Below, piece after piece: positions 27,262-35,301 of a DNA stretch of 64,000 nucleotides (position 1 is the stretch's first letter; every line of letters starts with the position of its first letter). Source of the stretch: Nocardia jiangxiensis NBRC 101359 (lineage in GTDB: Bacteria > Actinomycetota > Actinomycetes > Mycobacteriales > Mycobacteriaceae); assembly GCF_000308615.1 (NCBI RefSeq), contig NZ_BAGB01000058.1, positions 1 to 64,000 of the forward strand. Reading direction: 5' to 3'. The notes under the pieces are model-generated. The model saw nothing but the letters and a program-made list of their open reading frames with translations, did not search any database and had not been told where the DNA came from. The translations under genes were made by a program, and so were the position numbers.

Positions 27262-27855
27262 CCCCTGCCAGGCCCCGAGACTCGGCCGAACACTCGGACT
27301 ACAGTCTTGGATGCTCGTGTGTAACAACAACTTCGATTTCAGGCGAGGGCTGTCGTATCAGTCCAGTGATGCATAACGTCTCACGGCGACTCCGACGAGG
27401 CATCCACGCCACCGATCAACTCGCCTGGGGCATCTGAAGCCCAACTCGGACTGGCCAGAAAACGCAATACAGCGCAGTCGTCGAAATCGTTTATCCGTCA
27501 ACGATTGCGCGGCGAACACACGCTATAGCGCGGAAGACACGACCGGAACGCGGAATAAATGCGTCCGAAGGGATGAGCGCGATAACTCTGGCCTGATGCG
27601 GCCTGTGCGGCGCACGAGGTTGCTCGTCCCGTCGGTGGTGGAAGATGAGGAGATCCGAAATCCTTCCACTTTCAACGTATAGTGCACCCCCGGGCTCGCG
27701 GCAAGACCCTGGTCGTACCGCAGAATCTCTGGCCGAGGCCGGAACCGGTCGGAACGGGAGTAGGGCGACACATGTAGTGACATTTTCGACCGGCCGGACA
27801 GCCGCTTGCGAGCCGATCGCGAAGCCCGATCATCCACTCACAGAAGGAGTTTCAG
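27262..27855. other. 594-bp gene-free stretch
   Basis: No convincing coding frame was seen. The 104-codon frame on the minus strand (27523-27837) has no family resemblance or ribosome site. Base composition is locally lower in GC than the core genes. The last 200 bases must hold the promoter of the acetyltransferase gene; GTATAGTGCACCCCCGGG near 27677 and a CCCTGGTCGTACC stretch near 27707 may be halves of a regulator site, but the symmetry is poor. Confidence 0.4.
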
Positions 27856-28548
27856 ATGCCCACCGGTCCGGCGCCCATCCCTGCGGATCCGACCGTGCTG
27901 CACCCCGTGCCCGGCCAGCCGCGGGTGGTGTTGCTGAAGCCCCTGGTCACCTCACCCCTGATCGAGGTCGGCGAGTTCTCCTATTACGACGACCCGGACG
28001 ATCCGACCGCATTCGAAACCCGCAATGTGCTGTACCACTACGGACCGGAAAAGCTGATCATCGGCAAATTCTGTGCGCTGGGCACGGGGGTGAAGTTCAT
28101 CATGAACGGCGCCAACCATCGCATGGACGCCCCCTCGACCTTCCCGTTCCCCACCCTGGGCGGCTCGTGGTCGGACCACTTCGACCTGCTCACCGACCTG
28201 CCCAACCGGGGCGACACCGTCGGCGGCAATGACGTCTGGTTCGGCCACGGCACAACGGTTCTCCCCGGCGTGCGGATCGGCCACGGCGTGATCATCGGTG
28301 CCGGTGCCGTGGTAACCAGCGACGTCCCGGACTACGGCATCTCGGCGGCAATCCGGCCCGACTCATCCGCACCCACTACAACGACCACGACATCGCTCGA
28401 CTGCTCCGGTGGCCTGGTGGGACTGGCCCGCCGAGCACATCACCGATCACGTCCGGCAGCATCGCTGATCTCGAAGCCGCCGCCCCACACACGGTGTGAC
28501 GCGCGCGCAAGGTCTTTCCACGAAAAGCCCTGTGCCCGTTCGCCATAG
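27856..28548 (+). pseudogene. Frameshifted Vat-type xenobiotic O-acetyltransferase
   Basis: The first ~165 residues are a left-handed beta-helix (hexapeptide) acetyltransferase of the Vat/CatB class, which inactivates streptogramin A or chloramphenicol with acetyl-CoA. NVLYHYGPEKLIIGKFCALG, the catalytic-type His in NGANHRMD, DVWFGHGTTVLPGVRIGHG and GAGAVVTSDVPDYGI are visible. After 28350 the frame is lost. GNPARLIRTHYNDHDIARLL continues in a second frame, WWDWPAEHITDHVRQH in another, and GSIADLEAAAP in yet another, so at least three indels lie between 28345 and 28470. AAGGAG precedes the ATG. The essential core is intact but the C-terminal helix is scrambled. Confidence 0.8.
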
Positions 28549-28569
28549 ACTTGAAATGAGTGATCGACC

Positions 28570-29744
28570 ATGCCCCGTCGCCCTGCGCACATCTCGATGA
28601 TCGGCATCCCCATCGTCAGTCACGTCCTGCCGAGCCTCGAGATCATCCGCGAGCTGGTGGCCCGAGGGCATCGCGTGACCTATGCCAACGACCCGGCCGT
28701 CGCCGACCTGATCACCGCCACCGGCGTCGAATTCGTCTCGTGCACCTCCATATTGCCTGTTACCGACGACAACTGGCCCGACGATGTCATCGCTGTACAG
28801 AACCTCTTCCTGGACAACGCAATTCAGGAACTCCCGCAGCTGCGCGCCGCTTACGACGAGGACCGTGCGGACCTCTACCTCTACGACATCGGCGCCTACG
28901 CCACCGCGCGCGCCCTCGCCGAAACCCAGGACCGTGCCCTGCTGCAACTGTCTCCGACATTCGTGGCCTGGAAAGGCTATGAACAGGACGTCGCCGCACA
29001 CCTGCGAGGACTGCCGGGCGCCGATGCCTACCACGCGAGGTTCGCGCAATGGCTCGCCGACTGCGGCACGTCCACCACGGACGTGGACGCCTTCTCCGGC
29101 CCGCCCGCCCGCGCGCTGGCGTTGATTCCCGAGCAATGCAACCGCACGCCGATCAAGTCGACACCGCCGCAATAACATTCGTCGCCCCTGCTTCGAAACC
29201 CGTAAGGCCGAGGAGAATTGGGACCGTCCCGCCGATGCGGAAAATGTCCTGTTGATCTCCCTGGGTTCGGCATACACCCGTCAGTCGGAGTTCTACCGCC
29301 GATGCCTGGCGGCCTTTGGCGACCTGCCCGGCTGGCACGTGGTCCTCCAGATCGGCAAACACACCGACCCGCAGGAACTCGGCGATATCCCACCCAACGT
29401 CGAAGTGCACCCCTGGATCCCCCAGCGGGCGAACCGGGCACGGGCGGACGCCTTCATCACCCACGCCGGTATGGGCGGCTGCGGCGAAGGCCTGCGAGCA
29501 GGCGTCCCGATGATCGCCGTCCCACAAGCCGCCGAACAGTTCGTCAACGCCGACCGCCTCGTCGAACTGGGCGTAGCCCGCCGCATCGACACCCAGGACG
29601 CCACCCCCAAACCTCCGAACAGCCCTGAACGACCTCATCACCGACCCCGAAGTCACCCACCGCTCGGCACAGTTGAGCGCCGACGCCCGAGCCGAAGGCG
29701 GAACCACCCGAGCCGTCGATCTCATCGAGAACATGCTGAACTGA
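28570..29744 (+). pseudogene. Frameshifted macrolide-type (MGT family) glycosyltransferase
   Basis: This is a GT1-family glycosyltransferase resembling those that inactivate macrolides by glucosylation. The N-terminal domain is open (HISMIGIPIVSHVLPSLEII, FLDNAIQELPQLRAAY). It then breaks: the frame shifts near 29131, again near 29180 (CFETRKAEENWDRPADAENV), continues as VLLISLGSAYTRQSEFYRRC through the sugar-nucleotide motif THAGMGGCGEGL, and shifts again near 29605 before LRTALNDLITDPEVTHRSAQ and a stop at 29742. With three indels a functional enzyme is unlikely. It follows a similarly damaged acetyltransferase gene. Confidence 0.82.
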
Positions 29745-30054
29745 GCATCAACCCGCAGAAACGCAGTGCGATCTCGGCTCAACGAGCCCGGCACCAGGAC
29801 ATCTGTCAACACCATCCGGACCACCTCACGGTCACGCGGTCAAACAACCGTACCCGCCGAATCACATGACCATGAGCCACTCCATTCCTGTGCACGGCAG
29901 TCGCATGAGTTGTGTCGTCGATCGACGATGCAATTCGTTCCCGCATGTGCGGCGAGCTCATTGCAACCCGAGCGCGCCCGAATGTTGCCGATTGCACCCA
30001 AGGATGAACACAACCGGTCCCCGTCCAGCCAGCTGGCCGCACCAAGGTCTAGGG
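29745..30054. other. 310-bp gene-free stretch
   Basis: I see no coding frame, RNA or repeat that I can support here. Local GC content is lower than in the core genes, in keeping with accessory DNA. Confidence 0.4.
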
Positions 30055-30375
30055 TCAGCCGCACAGACAGTTACCAGCGATATCGGGCAAGATGCCACAT
30101 GACGGGCAAGGTTCCCGCATCGGCAAACCCGGCTTGGACGGACCCTCGTCGACTGTGGGTTCCTGCACATAAGGTTTGTAACCCAGCCGGTCACCTTCAT
30201 CGGCTCGATACCGTGGGGGTTGCTTTTTCCGGCGTATCTCGGCGATCTTATCAACGGTTACTCCGTCGAAGTACTTCTCGGCCGCCGCCGCACAGTCCTC
30301 ATCGTTGGCTTGGGGATGATCCTTGATCCAAGTTACGACGTACTGATGGAAAACCCGACCATCAGAAGAGCGCAT
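30055..30375 (-). CDS. Hypothetical protein with C-terminal cysteine cluster
   Basis: This 106-residue frame looks protein-like: charged helical N-terminal half (DHPQANDEDCAAAAEKYFDG, VDKIAEIRRKK) and a C-terminal tail with CPSC followed by CLC, which could bind a metal ion. I do not recognise the family and no ribosome site is obvious before the ATG. Composition is less GC-rich than the surrounding core. It sits in the accessory block between the broken glycosyltransferase and the XRE regulator. Confidence 0.5.
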   Translation of the reverse strand: MRSSDGRVFHQYVVTWIKDHPQANDEDCAAAAEKYFDGVTVDKIAEIRRKKQPPRYRADEGDRLGYKPYVQEPTVDEGPSKPGLPMREPCPSCGILPDIAGNCLCG

Positions 30376-30590
30376 TCAACTACCCCACTCAGCATAGAAG
30401 CCTCCGGACGCCTCCTTGCCTGTGGGCGCCGCTCGTGTTGCCGCCAACACCAGCCACGCAAGGTCGGGCGACCTACCGCTCCTGCCAGCTTAGAGCCGAA
30501 AGCGGTTATGGTCACCTACTTTTCGGGCTTCAACCAAGTATGGCGATCTTGGCGGCTCGAACTGAAGACGGCAATGGCGCACAGGGACAG

Positions 30591-31802
30591 TTAAAGATAA
30601 GGGCGTCTGCTCTGCCGGCCGGTCCCGTCCAACCGGGCCGGGTAGATGTCACGGAACGCATCCCGCACGAGCGCCGCATCGACCGCGTCCCGCCCCTCGA
30701 TACCGGTCACGACCTCCGACACCCGCCAATACGTGGAGGGCACCAATCGCCCCGACGTGACGGCCGTCAGCGTGGCATCCGCGGCCTCATCCGGCTTGCC
30801 CGCCGCAACGAGCGCCAAACCGAGATCCAAGTTCGCAGAAGCGATCCGGCGCGGCCGAGTGGTCACGGCACCGACGAGATCGGCGAGCACATGCCGGGCA
30901 TACGATTCGGCTCCCGGGTCGCCGAGCCACGCCAACGTGGTAGCCACATACGCATCCGATTTCGCGGGGTCGTACCGGAAATGGTGTTCGGGCCGGTCGG
31001 GCATCCTCAGTCCGGACACCAGCCGCGCCACCTTCCGAAGAGCGCTGTAGGTGCCTGTACTGTCGCCGAGCCGCGCCAACGCCCGCCCTTCCTGCGCGGT
31101 CGCCTGGATGAATGCCGAACTGCCCGCCGGAGCGATCTCCTGCGCAGCACGCGACAGTTTCGTCGCCTGCTCGAACTCCCCTCCGGTCAACTGCTGCCAA
31201 GCCCTCGTTTCCAGGCACCACGCGGAGATCTCGGGATGCCCGGCCTCATCGGCGAGAGTCCACGTCAAGTGCCCGCGCGCAGCAGCAGCCGACAACTCAC
31301 CCAGGTCTACATGGCAGGTACTCGCCAGGAGTGAAAGCCACCCGGCCGTCACAAGCAGCCGCCGATGCTGCGTCAGTGTCATCCGCGAATCCATCAGCCG
31401 ACCGACATAGCCGAGATATGTACGGATCCGCACCAGCAATTCGCCCGGCGGAGTCGTGTTGTACGCCGACGCCAGATCATCGACCGCCGATTCCAGTTGC
31501 TCGAGGGTGTCGCCGCCGACGTCCGACACAGCAAGCCGCTGCAACCATTCCGCAGCGGCCTCCTCGCCGTCCGCCGGTTCGGCGAACAGAACGGAACCGA
31601 TCCCGAGCGCATCGGAGTAGGCGCGCACATGTTCGGCCCTGATGCGACGCTCTCCCGTTTCCAGTTGCCCGAGAAGGGATTTCGAAAAGTGTGTGCGCGT
31701 GGCGAGCGTCGAGAGGCTGAGTCCGACAGACTCGCGTGCAGCTCGCAGACGTTCTCCCGTCATCTCGGTATCGCCGAGCACAGAACGCTGGCCCTCGTCC
31801 AT
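30591..31802 (-). CDS. XRE-family regulator with TPR-like C-terminal domain
   Basis: This 403-residue protein has an N-terminal helix-turn-helix (GERLRAARESVGLSLSTLAT, then THFSKSLLGQLETGERRI). A long all-helical region follows with repeated A/L/E-rich segments (WQQLTGGEFEQATKLSRAAQ, AFIQATAQEGRALARLGDST) that resembles tetratricopeptide repeats. Such proteins are common in actinomycete accessory regions and often pair with small genes of unknown function. It diverges from a two-gene cassette at 31970. The start at 31802 is chosen by domain position; an internal ATG 14 codons on is possible. Confidence 0.83.
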   Translation of the reverse strand: MDEGQRSVLGDTEMTGERLRAARESVGLSLSTLATRTHFSKSLLGQLETGERRIRAEHVRAYSDALGIGSVLFAEPADGEEAAAEWLQRLAVSDVGGDTLEQLESAVDDLASAYNTTPPGELLVRIRTYLGYVGRLMDSRMTLTQHRRLLVTAGWLSLLASTCHVDLGELSAAAARGHLTWTLADEAGHPEISAWCLETRAWQQLTGGEFEQATKLSRAAQEIAPAGSSAFIQATAQEGRALARLGDSTGTYSALRKVARLVSGLRMPDRPEHHFRYDPAKSDAYVATTLAWLGDPGAESYARHVLADLVGAVTTRPRRIASANLDLGLALVAAGKPDEAADATLTAVTSGRLVPSTYWRVSEVVTGIEGRDAVDAALVRDAFRDIYPARLDGTGRQSRRPYL

Positions 31803-31969
31803 CCGCTCATCGTATGCGCAGTTGTGGACGGATGTGGACGCGAATCCGTATCGCTGCGCCGACCTCGAAAGCAATGCTCGGAAGTGGGCCGCGACGCCGG
31901 GGTGAGCGGGGTGCACCACTTCACCATGCCCCAGCGTCGAGACCCTTCCAACAACGGGAGGCAGGGGAA

Positions 31970-32278
31970 GTGCGCAAGGTGCCAACAGCATTCGGGATAG
32001 TTGCCCCGGACAGCGATGCCCATAAGTGGCATTGGGCCCAAATCCATCGTCTCGCAAAACATCTCGGCTATGCCGTGATCTGGCAACCCGACGATTCGGT
32101 TATTCCACTCGCCGACCAGGCACGCAAAGCCGACGTCGATATTGCCATCGTCGCCAGCCCAGACCACCTCGGCCCGCTCGAACTGAACTCGCTCATGGCT
32201 GTTGTCGACGTCGAATCGGTAGTTCCACGACTGACGTTCTCCCGATGGGCCGACACACATGCCGGACGGATGGGATGA
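31970..32278 (+). CDS. Small protein resembling the serine-recombinase N-terminal fold
   Basis: This 102-residue protein starts at GTG 31970 behind a GGCAGGGGAA ribosome site. It contains HRLAKHLGYAVIWQPDDSV, then QARKADVDIAIVASPDHLGP and a LMAVVDVESVVPRLTFSRW segment. The alternation of strands and helices, with D(V/I)xxxVxSxDHxG, recalls the catalytic domain of resolvases, but the catalytic Ser and Arg residues are not evident, so enzymatic activity is doubtful. It diverges from the XRE/TPR regulator and overlaps the next gene by ATGA. Confidence 0.65.
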   Translation: MRKVPTAFGIVAPDSDAHKWHWAQIHRLAKHLGYAVIWQPDDSVIPLADQARKADVDIAIVASPDHLGPLELNSLMAVVDVESVVPRLTFSRWADTHAGRMG

Positions 32279-32568
32279 GCACCGCAGCAGGGTGGTGGAT
32301 ACTCGGCGGACTCATTGTCGTATTCGGCTGCGTGGTACTAGTTTTCGTGCGCAGGGAGCTGGACGACAACGAGGCAACGGAGGAACCGACCCGAATCCTG
32401 GTGTGGACCCACACCGCACCACCGCGGCCGTTCACCGTCGCACAGGCGCATCGAGTGATGCAGTTGCACCGGGCATGCCACCGCGACGAGTGCCCGCGCA
32501 AGCGCACGGCGTATCGAACGCTCGTCGAAGCGCAGCGATTGCGACCAGACAGTGGGCGCACCTGTTGA
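32275..32568 (+). CDS. Small single-pass membrane protein
   Basis: This 97-residue protein begins with one hydrophobic helix (GWWILGGLIVVFGCVVLVFV) followed by a basic, soluble tail of about 70 residues containing HRVMQLHRACHRDECPRKR. The ATG at 32275 overlaps the upstream stop, so the two proteins are translationally coupled. The topology is probably N-out/C-in. Function unknown; the pairing with a recombinase-like small protein and an XRE regulator suggests an accessory cassette. Confidence 0.65.
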   Translation: MSTAAGWWILGGLIVVFGCVVLVFVRRELDDNEATEEPTRILVWTHTAPPRPFTVAQAHRVMQLHRACHRDECPRKRTAYRTLVEAQRLRPDSGRTC

Positions 32569-32625
32569 GATGCTCCGAACAGATGCGGGCAAAAATGGAA
32601 TCAACAGTTCAACGGGGGGAATCCT

Positions 32626-32718
32626 ATGCGACGCAACATTTCTCGACTCGCCTCCTCCATCGGTATGGCCGCATCCGAATTCATCCGAACGATCGAGAGA
32701 GGGGAGCCGGACCGATGA
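32626..32718 (+). CDS. Putative 30-residue peptide
   Basis: A GGGGGGA ribosome site lies a few bases before an ATG that opens a 30-codon frame (MRRNISRLASSIGMAASEFI plus 10 residues). The peptide is basic and partly amphipathic. It ends just as an XRE-type antitoxin remnant begins, so it may be a real small gene or the stub of a truncated one. Evidence is limited to the ribosome site and composition. Confidence 0.3.
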   Translation: MRRNISRLASSIGMAASEFIRTIERGEPDR

Positions 32719-32719
32719 A

Positions 32720-32911
32720 CCATGCACGCTGGAAGAGACCCTCCAGGAACACAAACTCGCCGAGGGCTACACCGAACCCGAGGACATCACCGAGGCCCGC
32801 CGCGAGATCCAACTCTCCATGGCACTGGCCAAGGCCGTGTACCACCGCCGCACCGAACTCGGACTCACCCGAACCGATCTCGCCGAACGCGCCAAGGCGT
32901 TGCACGCACCC
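32720..32911 (+). pseudogene. Remnant of an XRE-type antitoxin next to the tmRNA 3' end
   Basis: The frame reads TLEETLQEHKLAEGYTEPED, then EARREIQLSMALAKAVYHRR and LGLTRTDLAERAKAL. This matches the N-terminal part of HigA-like antitoxins with an XRE domain, cut off in the first half of the helix-turn-helix. No in-frame start codon is present. The fragment ends within about 20 bp of the ssrA terminator, consistent with a recombination end-point at ssrA. Confidence 0.55.
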
Positions 32912-32928
32912 CCTCCCCCTGAACGACG

Positions 32929-32956
32929 AAGGCCCGGTCCTGATGGACCGAGCCTT
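32929..32956 (-). terminator. Intrinsic terminator of ssrA
   Basis: AAGGCCCGGTCC (32929-32940) and GGACCGAGCCTT (32945-32956) form a 12-bp stem with one mismatch and a 4-base loop, 5 bases beyond the mature 3' end of tmRNA. On the minus strand it is followed by a pyrimidine-rich CCTTCGTCGTTC stretch. Confidence 0.85.
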
Positions 32957-32961
32957 CTCAG

Positions 32962-33328
32962 TGGAGCTGCCGGGAATCGAACCCGGGTCCTCCGCCGCTT
33001 CTCCAGGGCTTCTCCGTGTGCAGTTCGCGGTGTCTCTGCTTGGATCTCTCGGTCTTGCGAACGAGCCGAGATGACGATCCCAGTCGCTGTTGGTTGTCCC
33101 GTCCTACTCCGCGACCGAGCAGGACGGTGAGCCTTCTAGCTGATGCCAGGGGCCGGGCCGAAGGCGAACCCGGGCTGACAGACACGCTCTACTGCTTAGG
33201 CAGCGAGAGCGTAGTCGCGCTGATGAGAATCGGCGCTTATAGGGTTGCAGCGACGCTTACGGTGGTCTCTTGCCTGCACCGACACGCTTCCCCTGAATCG
33301 ACGCACGTAGTCGAAACCGTTCAGCCCC
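32962..33328 (-). ncRNA. ssrA: Transfer-messenger RNA (tmRNA)
   Basis: The RNA of about 367 nt rescues stalled ribosomes with SmpB. On the minus strand it begins GGGGCTGAACGGTTTCGACT and ends GGGTTCGATTCCCGGCAGCTCC plus the discriminator A; the 5' GGGGCTG pairs with 3' CAGCTCC to make the acceptor stem. The T-loop GTTCGATTC is intact and the CCA is not encoded. The tag frame codes for ADSHQRDYALAA followed by TAA. The gene lies about 2.8 kb from smpB with unrelated genes between, and its 3' end borders the accessory block at 27.8-32.9 kb. Confidence 0.98.
33196..33234 (-). other. tmRNA proteolysis-tag reading frame
   Basis: Reading on the minus strand from the resume codon GCC at 33234-33232 gives ADSHQRDYALAA and a TAA at 33198-33196. 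The final ALAA is the ClpXP/ClpAP recognition end. Confidence 0.97.
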
Positions 33329-33350
33329 GTACTTCAATCCAAGTGCCCGG

Positions 33351-34067
33351 TTGGTGACCGGGCTGTTCATACTAACACCTCGCACCCCGTGGTCATTCCC
33401 GCCACTCCGGCGCATCGTCCTGCACACCGGCTCGGTGCTGTTCGGCTGGCAGGAGACCGCCTCGGTCTACGCCGGAACAAGCACCCACGAGGTGCGCATG
33501 ATCGCCAAGGACGGCCGGTCCGAGCGCGTCTACCAGTGCGATGCGGCCGTATTCTCCTGCGCCACATCGCCGGACGGCCGCTACGTCTTCGCGGGTGACA
33601 ACCATTCCTCGGTCTACTGTTTCGACTCCACCGGCCGCCGACTCTGGAAACTCGCCACCGGCTGCGGTTCGGCGTTCTCGATGCAGTACCACGCCGACAG
33701 GCTCTACCTGGTCACCACCAATGGCACCCTGGCCTGCCTCGATGTCAGCGAATCCGGCGTGCGCGACGCCGAGCAGGGCGTACTGCCGCAGACGCTGTCG
33801 GTGAAGGCTCCCGAGATCGCGGCGGTCACGCCCAGCGCCACCCTGGAGGTGACTGCCGACCCCGGCACCGGCGTCGTGGTCGAGTGCGTGCGCGAGGGCG
33901 GCAAACTTCGCGTCCACATAGCCTCGCCCGGTTATCAGAGCTCGTGGAACGTCCAGTTCCCGAAGGAGATTCGCGAGTTCGGCGCGCGAAATGTCGTCGA
34001 CGGGGTCAATGAGTCGGCGCGTGGTGGCTTCTACCGCGTCCGCGGCGATATTCGCAGACTGAACTGA
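33351..34067 (+). CDS. Beta-propeller (WD40/PQQ-like) protein, probably 5'-truncated
   Basis: The frame of up to 238 residues contains propeller-blade repeats: CATSPDGRYVFAGDNHSSVY, CFDSTGRRLWKLATGCGSAF and LYLVTTNGTLACLDVSESGV. The C-terminal part is less repetitive. Only about three blades are present, whereas a closed propeller needs more, so the N-terminal portion is probably missing. Homology-like sequence begins near 33405 (HTGSVLFGWQETASVYAG), right beside the ssrA promoter, and no ribosome site supports any start. The first 20 codons overlap the ssrA promoter on the other strand. It may be inactive or it may be a short free-standing version. Confidence 0.55.
   Translation: MVTGLFILTPRTPWSFPPLRRIVLHTGSVLFGWQETASVYAGTSTHEVRMIAKDGRSERVYQCDAAVFSCATSPDGRYVFAGDNHSSVYCFDSTGRRLWKLATGCGSAFSMQYHADRLYLVTTNGTLACLDVSESGVRDAEQGVLPQTLSVKAPEIAAVTPSATLEVTADPGTGVVVECVREGGKLRVHIASPGYQSSWNVQFPKEIREFGARNVVDGVNESARGGFYRVRGDIRRLN
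33369..33374 (-). promoter_or_regulatory. Probable -10 element of the ssrA promoter
   Basis: TAGTAT on the minus strand lies about 41 bases upstream of the mature 5' end, leaving room for a short leader that would be removed by RNase P. No good -35 box is seen, which is usual in actinomycetes. Confidence 0.45.
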
Positions 34068-34165
34068 TCACCGAGGCCCGCGGCGGCGATCGGCGACGAC
34101 CGCTTCCAGAAAATACGAGATCCGTACTATATGTTTCTCATATCATTCGGCGTACGATCGGTCGC

Positions 34166-34609
34166 ATGGATGCAGACAGATACCGTCGGATGACCAACAC
34201 CATCAACAGGCTCATCACCGGCTTGCAACGCCTGGGCATCGCCTTCGGGCCGATGCAGTTGCTGACCGTCACGGGTCGGCGCAGCGGACGCTTGCTGACC
34301 TTTCCGATCGCGGTGAACGAACTCGACGGCGGCCGATATATCTTCCAGGCATTCCCGAAGGCCGCCTGGGTCGCCAATGTGCGCGCGGCCGAGACCGTCA
34401 CTCTGACGCGTGGACGCAGATCCACCACTGCCCGCCTGGTCGAGCTGCCGGTGGATCAGCGTGGTCCGGTCCTGCGCAATCTGGTTGCCACCAGTCCGGC
34501 GAGTGTCGGATCACGGTTCGTCACCACGGGACTCGCCGAGGAGGCAACACCGGACGGGGTCGCCGCGGCCGCGGACCGGATTGCGGTATTCCGCGTCGAA
34601 CCGGCCTGA
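34166..34609 (+). CDS. Deazaflavin (F420)-dependent nitroreductase family protein, Ddn-like
   Basis: This 147-residue protein belongs to the Ddn/DUF385 split-barrel family, typical of mycobacteria and nocardiae that make cofactor F420. The landmarks are GPMQLLTVTGRRSGRLLTFP near the N-terminus, then WVANVRAAETVTLTRGRRS. Members reduce quinones or nitro compounds with F420H2. It precedes a MarR regulator on the same strand; AT-rich palindrome-like sequences occur upstream of both genes. Confidence 0.86.
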   Translation: MDADRYRRMTNTINRLITGLQRLGIAFGPMQLLTVTGRRSGRLLTFPIAVNELDGGRYIFQAFPKAAWVANVRAAETVTLTRGRRSTTARLVELPVDQRGPVLRNLVATSPASVGSRFVTTGLAEEATPDGVAAAADRIAVFRVEPA

Positions 34610-34661
34610 TCCGGTTCCGCCCCGGACGGATCGGGGCAACACCGCAGACACACGCCGCGAT

Positions 34662-34682
34662 ATCGTATGAGTTTCATACGAT
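34662..34682. promoter_or_regulatory. Perfect MarR-type operator
   Basis: ATCGTATGA (34662-34670) and TCATACGAT (34674-34682) are exact reverse complements separated by 3 bp. The site is 90 bp before the MarR start and has the size and symmetry of a MarR dimer site, so autoregulation is likely. A weaker ATATG...CATAT symmetry occurs near 34130, before the Ddn-like gene. Confidence 0.75.
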
Positions 34683-34771
34683 CCGACGTGAGGACAGCAG
34701 ATGGGCGAGCGAAGCTTCGGCGAACCCTCGTTCGAGGGTGTCGCGGAACCGCGTACCGGCGAGGCCCGGGG

Positions 34772-35260
34772 ATGAGCTCGGATGCCGATCGGACCGCGAC
34801 GCGCCGACGCCGTCAGCTCACCGTCGCGGTCCGGGATGCATTGCGCGACTTGAATATTCAGCTTTCCCTGCTCAATCGACGTTTCGGCAACCGGGTCGAG
34901 CTCCGCGACATCGATTGGACCTGCCTGGATCTGATCAACCGGCACGGCCCGCTGTCCCCCACCGCACTGGGCCGCTTGGCTGGCGTGCACCCGGCCACCC
35001 TGACCGGAATCCTGGACCGCCTACAGAAGGCGGGCTGGATCGCACGCGAGCGCGACCCCGAATCCACCGACCGCCGCGCGGTCACCCTGCGCCCGGTGCG
35101 CGACCGCAATCCTGTTCTGTTCCAACTCTTCTCGGGAATGACCCAGCGCATGGACGAGGTCTGCGCCGAGTACACCGACGCCGAACTCGAGGTCATCGCC
35201 GATTTCCTCCGCCGTGCCGGCGCCGCCGGGCACGAGTCCGCGGAGGAACTGACGAATTAG
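34772..35260 (+). CDS. MarR-family transcriptional regulator
   Basis: This 162-residue protein has the MarR winged helix: LINRHGPLSPTALGRLAGVH, PATLTGILDRLQKAGWIARE and the DPESTDRRAVTLRP wing. Helices at both ends form the dimer interface. It probably controls itself and the upstream Ddn-like gene through the palindrome at 34662. The ATG at 34772 is the first Met of the conserved region; a longer frame from 34667 would run through the operator. Confidence 0.88.
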   Translation: MSSDADRTATRRRRQLTVAVRDALRDLNIQLSLLNRRFGNRVELRDIDWTCLDLINRHGPLSPTALGRLAGVHPATLTGILDRLQKAGWIARERDPESTDRRAVTLRPVRDRNPVLFQLFSGMTQRMDEVCAEYTDAELEVIADFLRRAGAAGHESAEELTN

Positions 35261-35301
35261 CCACGGGTAACGGAGGGTGTCGATCGGTGTGACGACGAAA
35301 T

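Noticed and set aside
27523..27837. Minus-strand 104-codon frame upstream of the Vat-type gene
   Set aside because: It has no homology signal, is antisense to the needed promoter and lacks a ribosome site.
32962..33050. A tRNA gene, suggested by the T-arm and acceptor-like 3' end
   Set aside because: It is the 3' domain of tmRNA; the matching 5' end and the tag frame lie 300 bases away on the same strand.
32962..33328. Flanking att duplication of the tmRNA 3' end
   Set aside because: I did not find a second copy of the terminal segment in the window, so an island boundary is only inferred.
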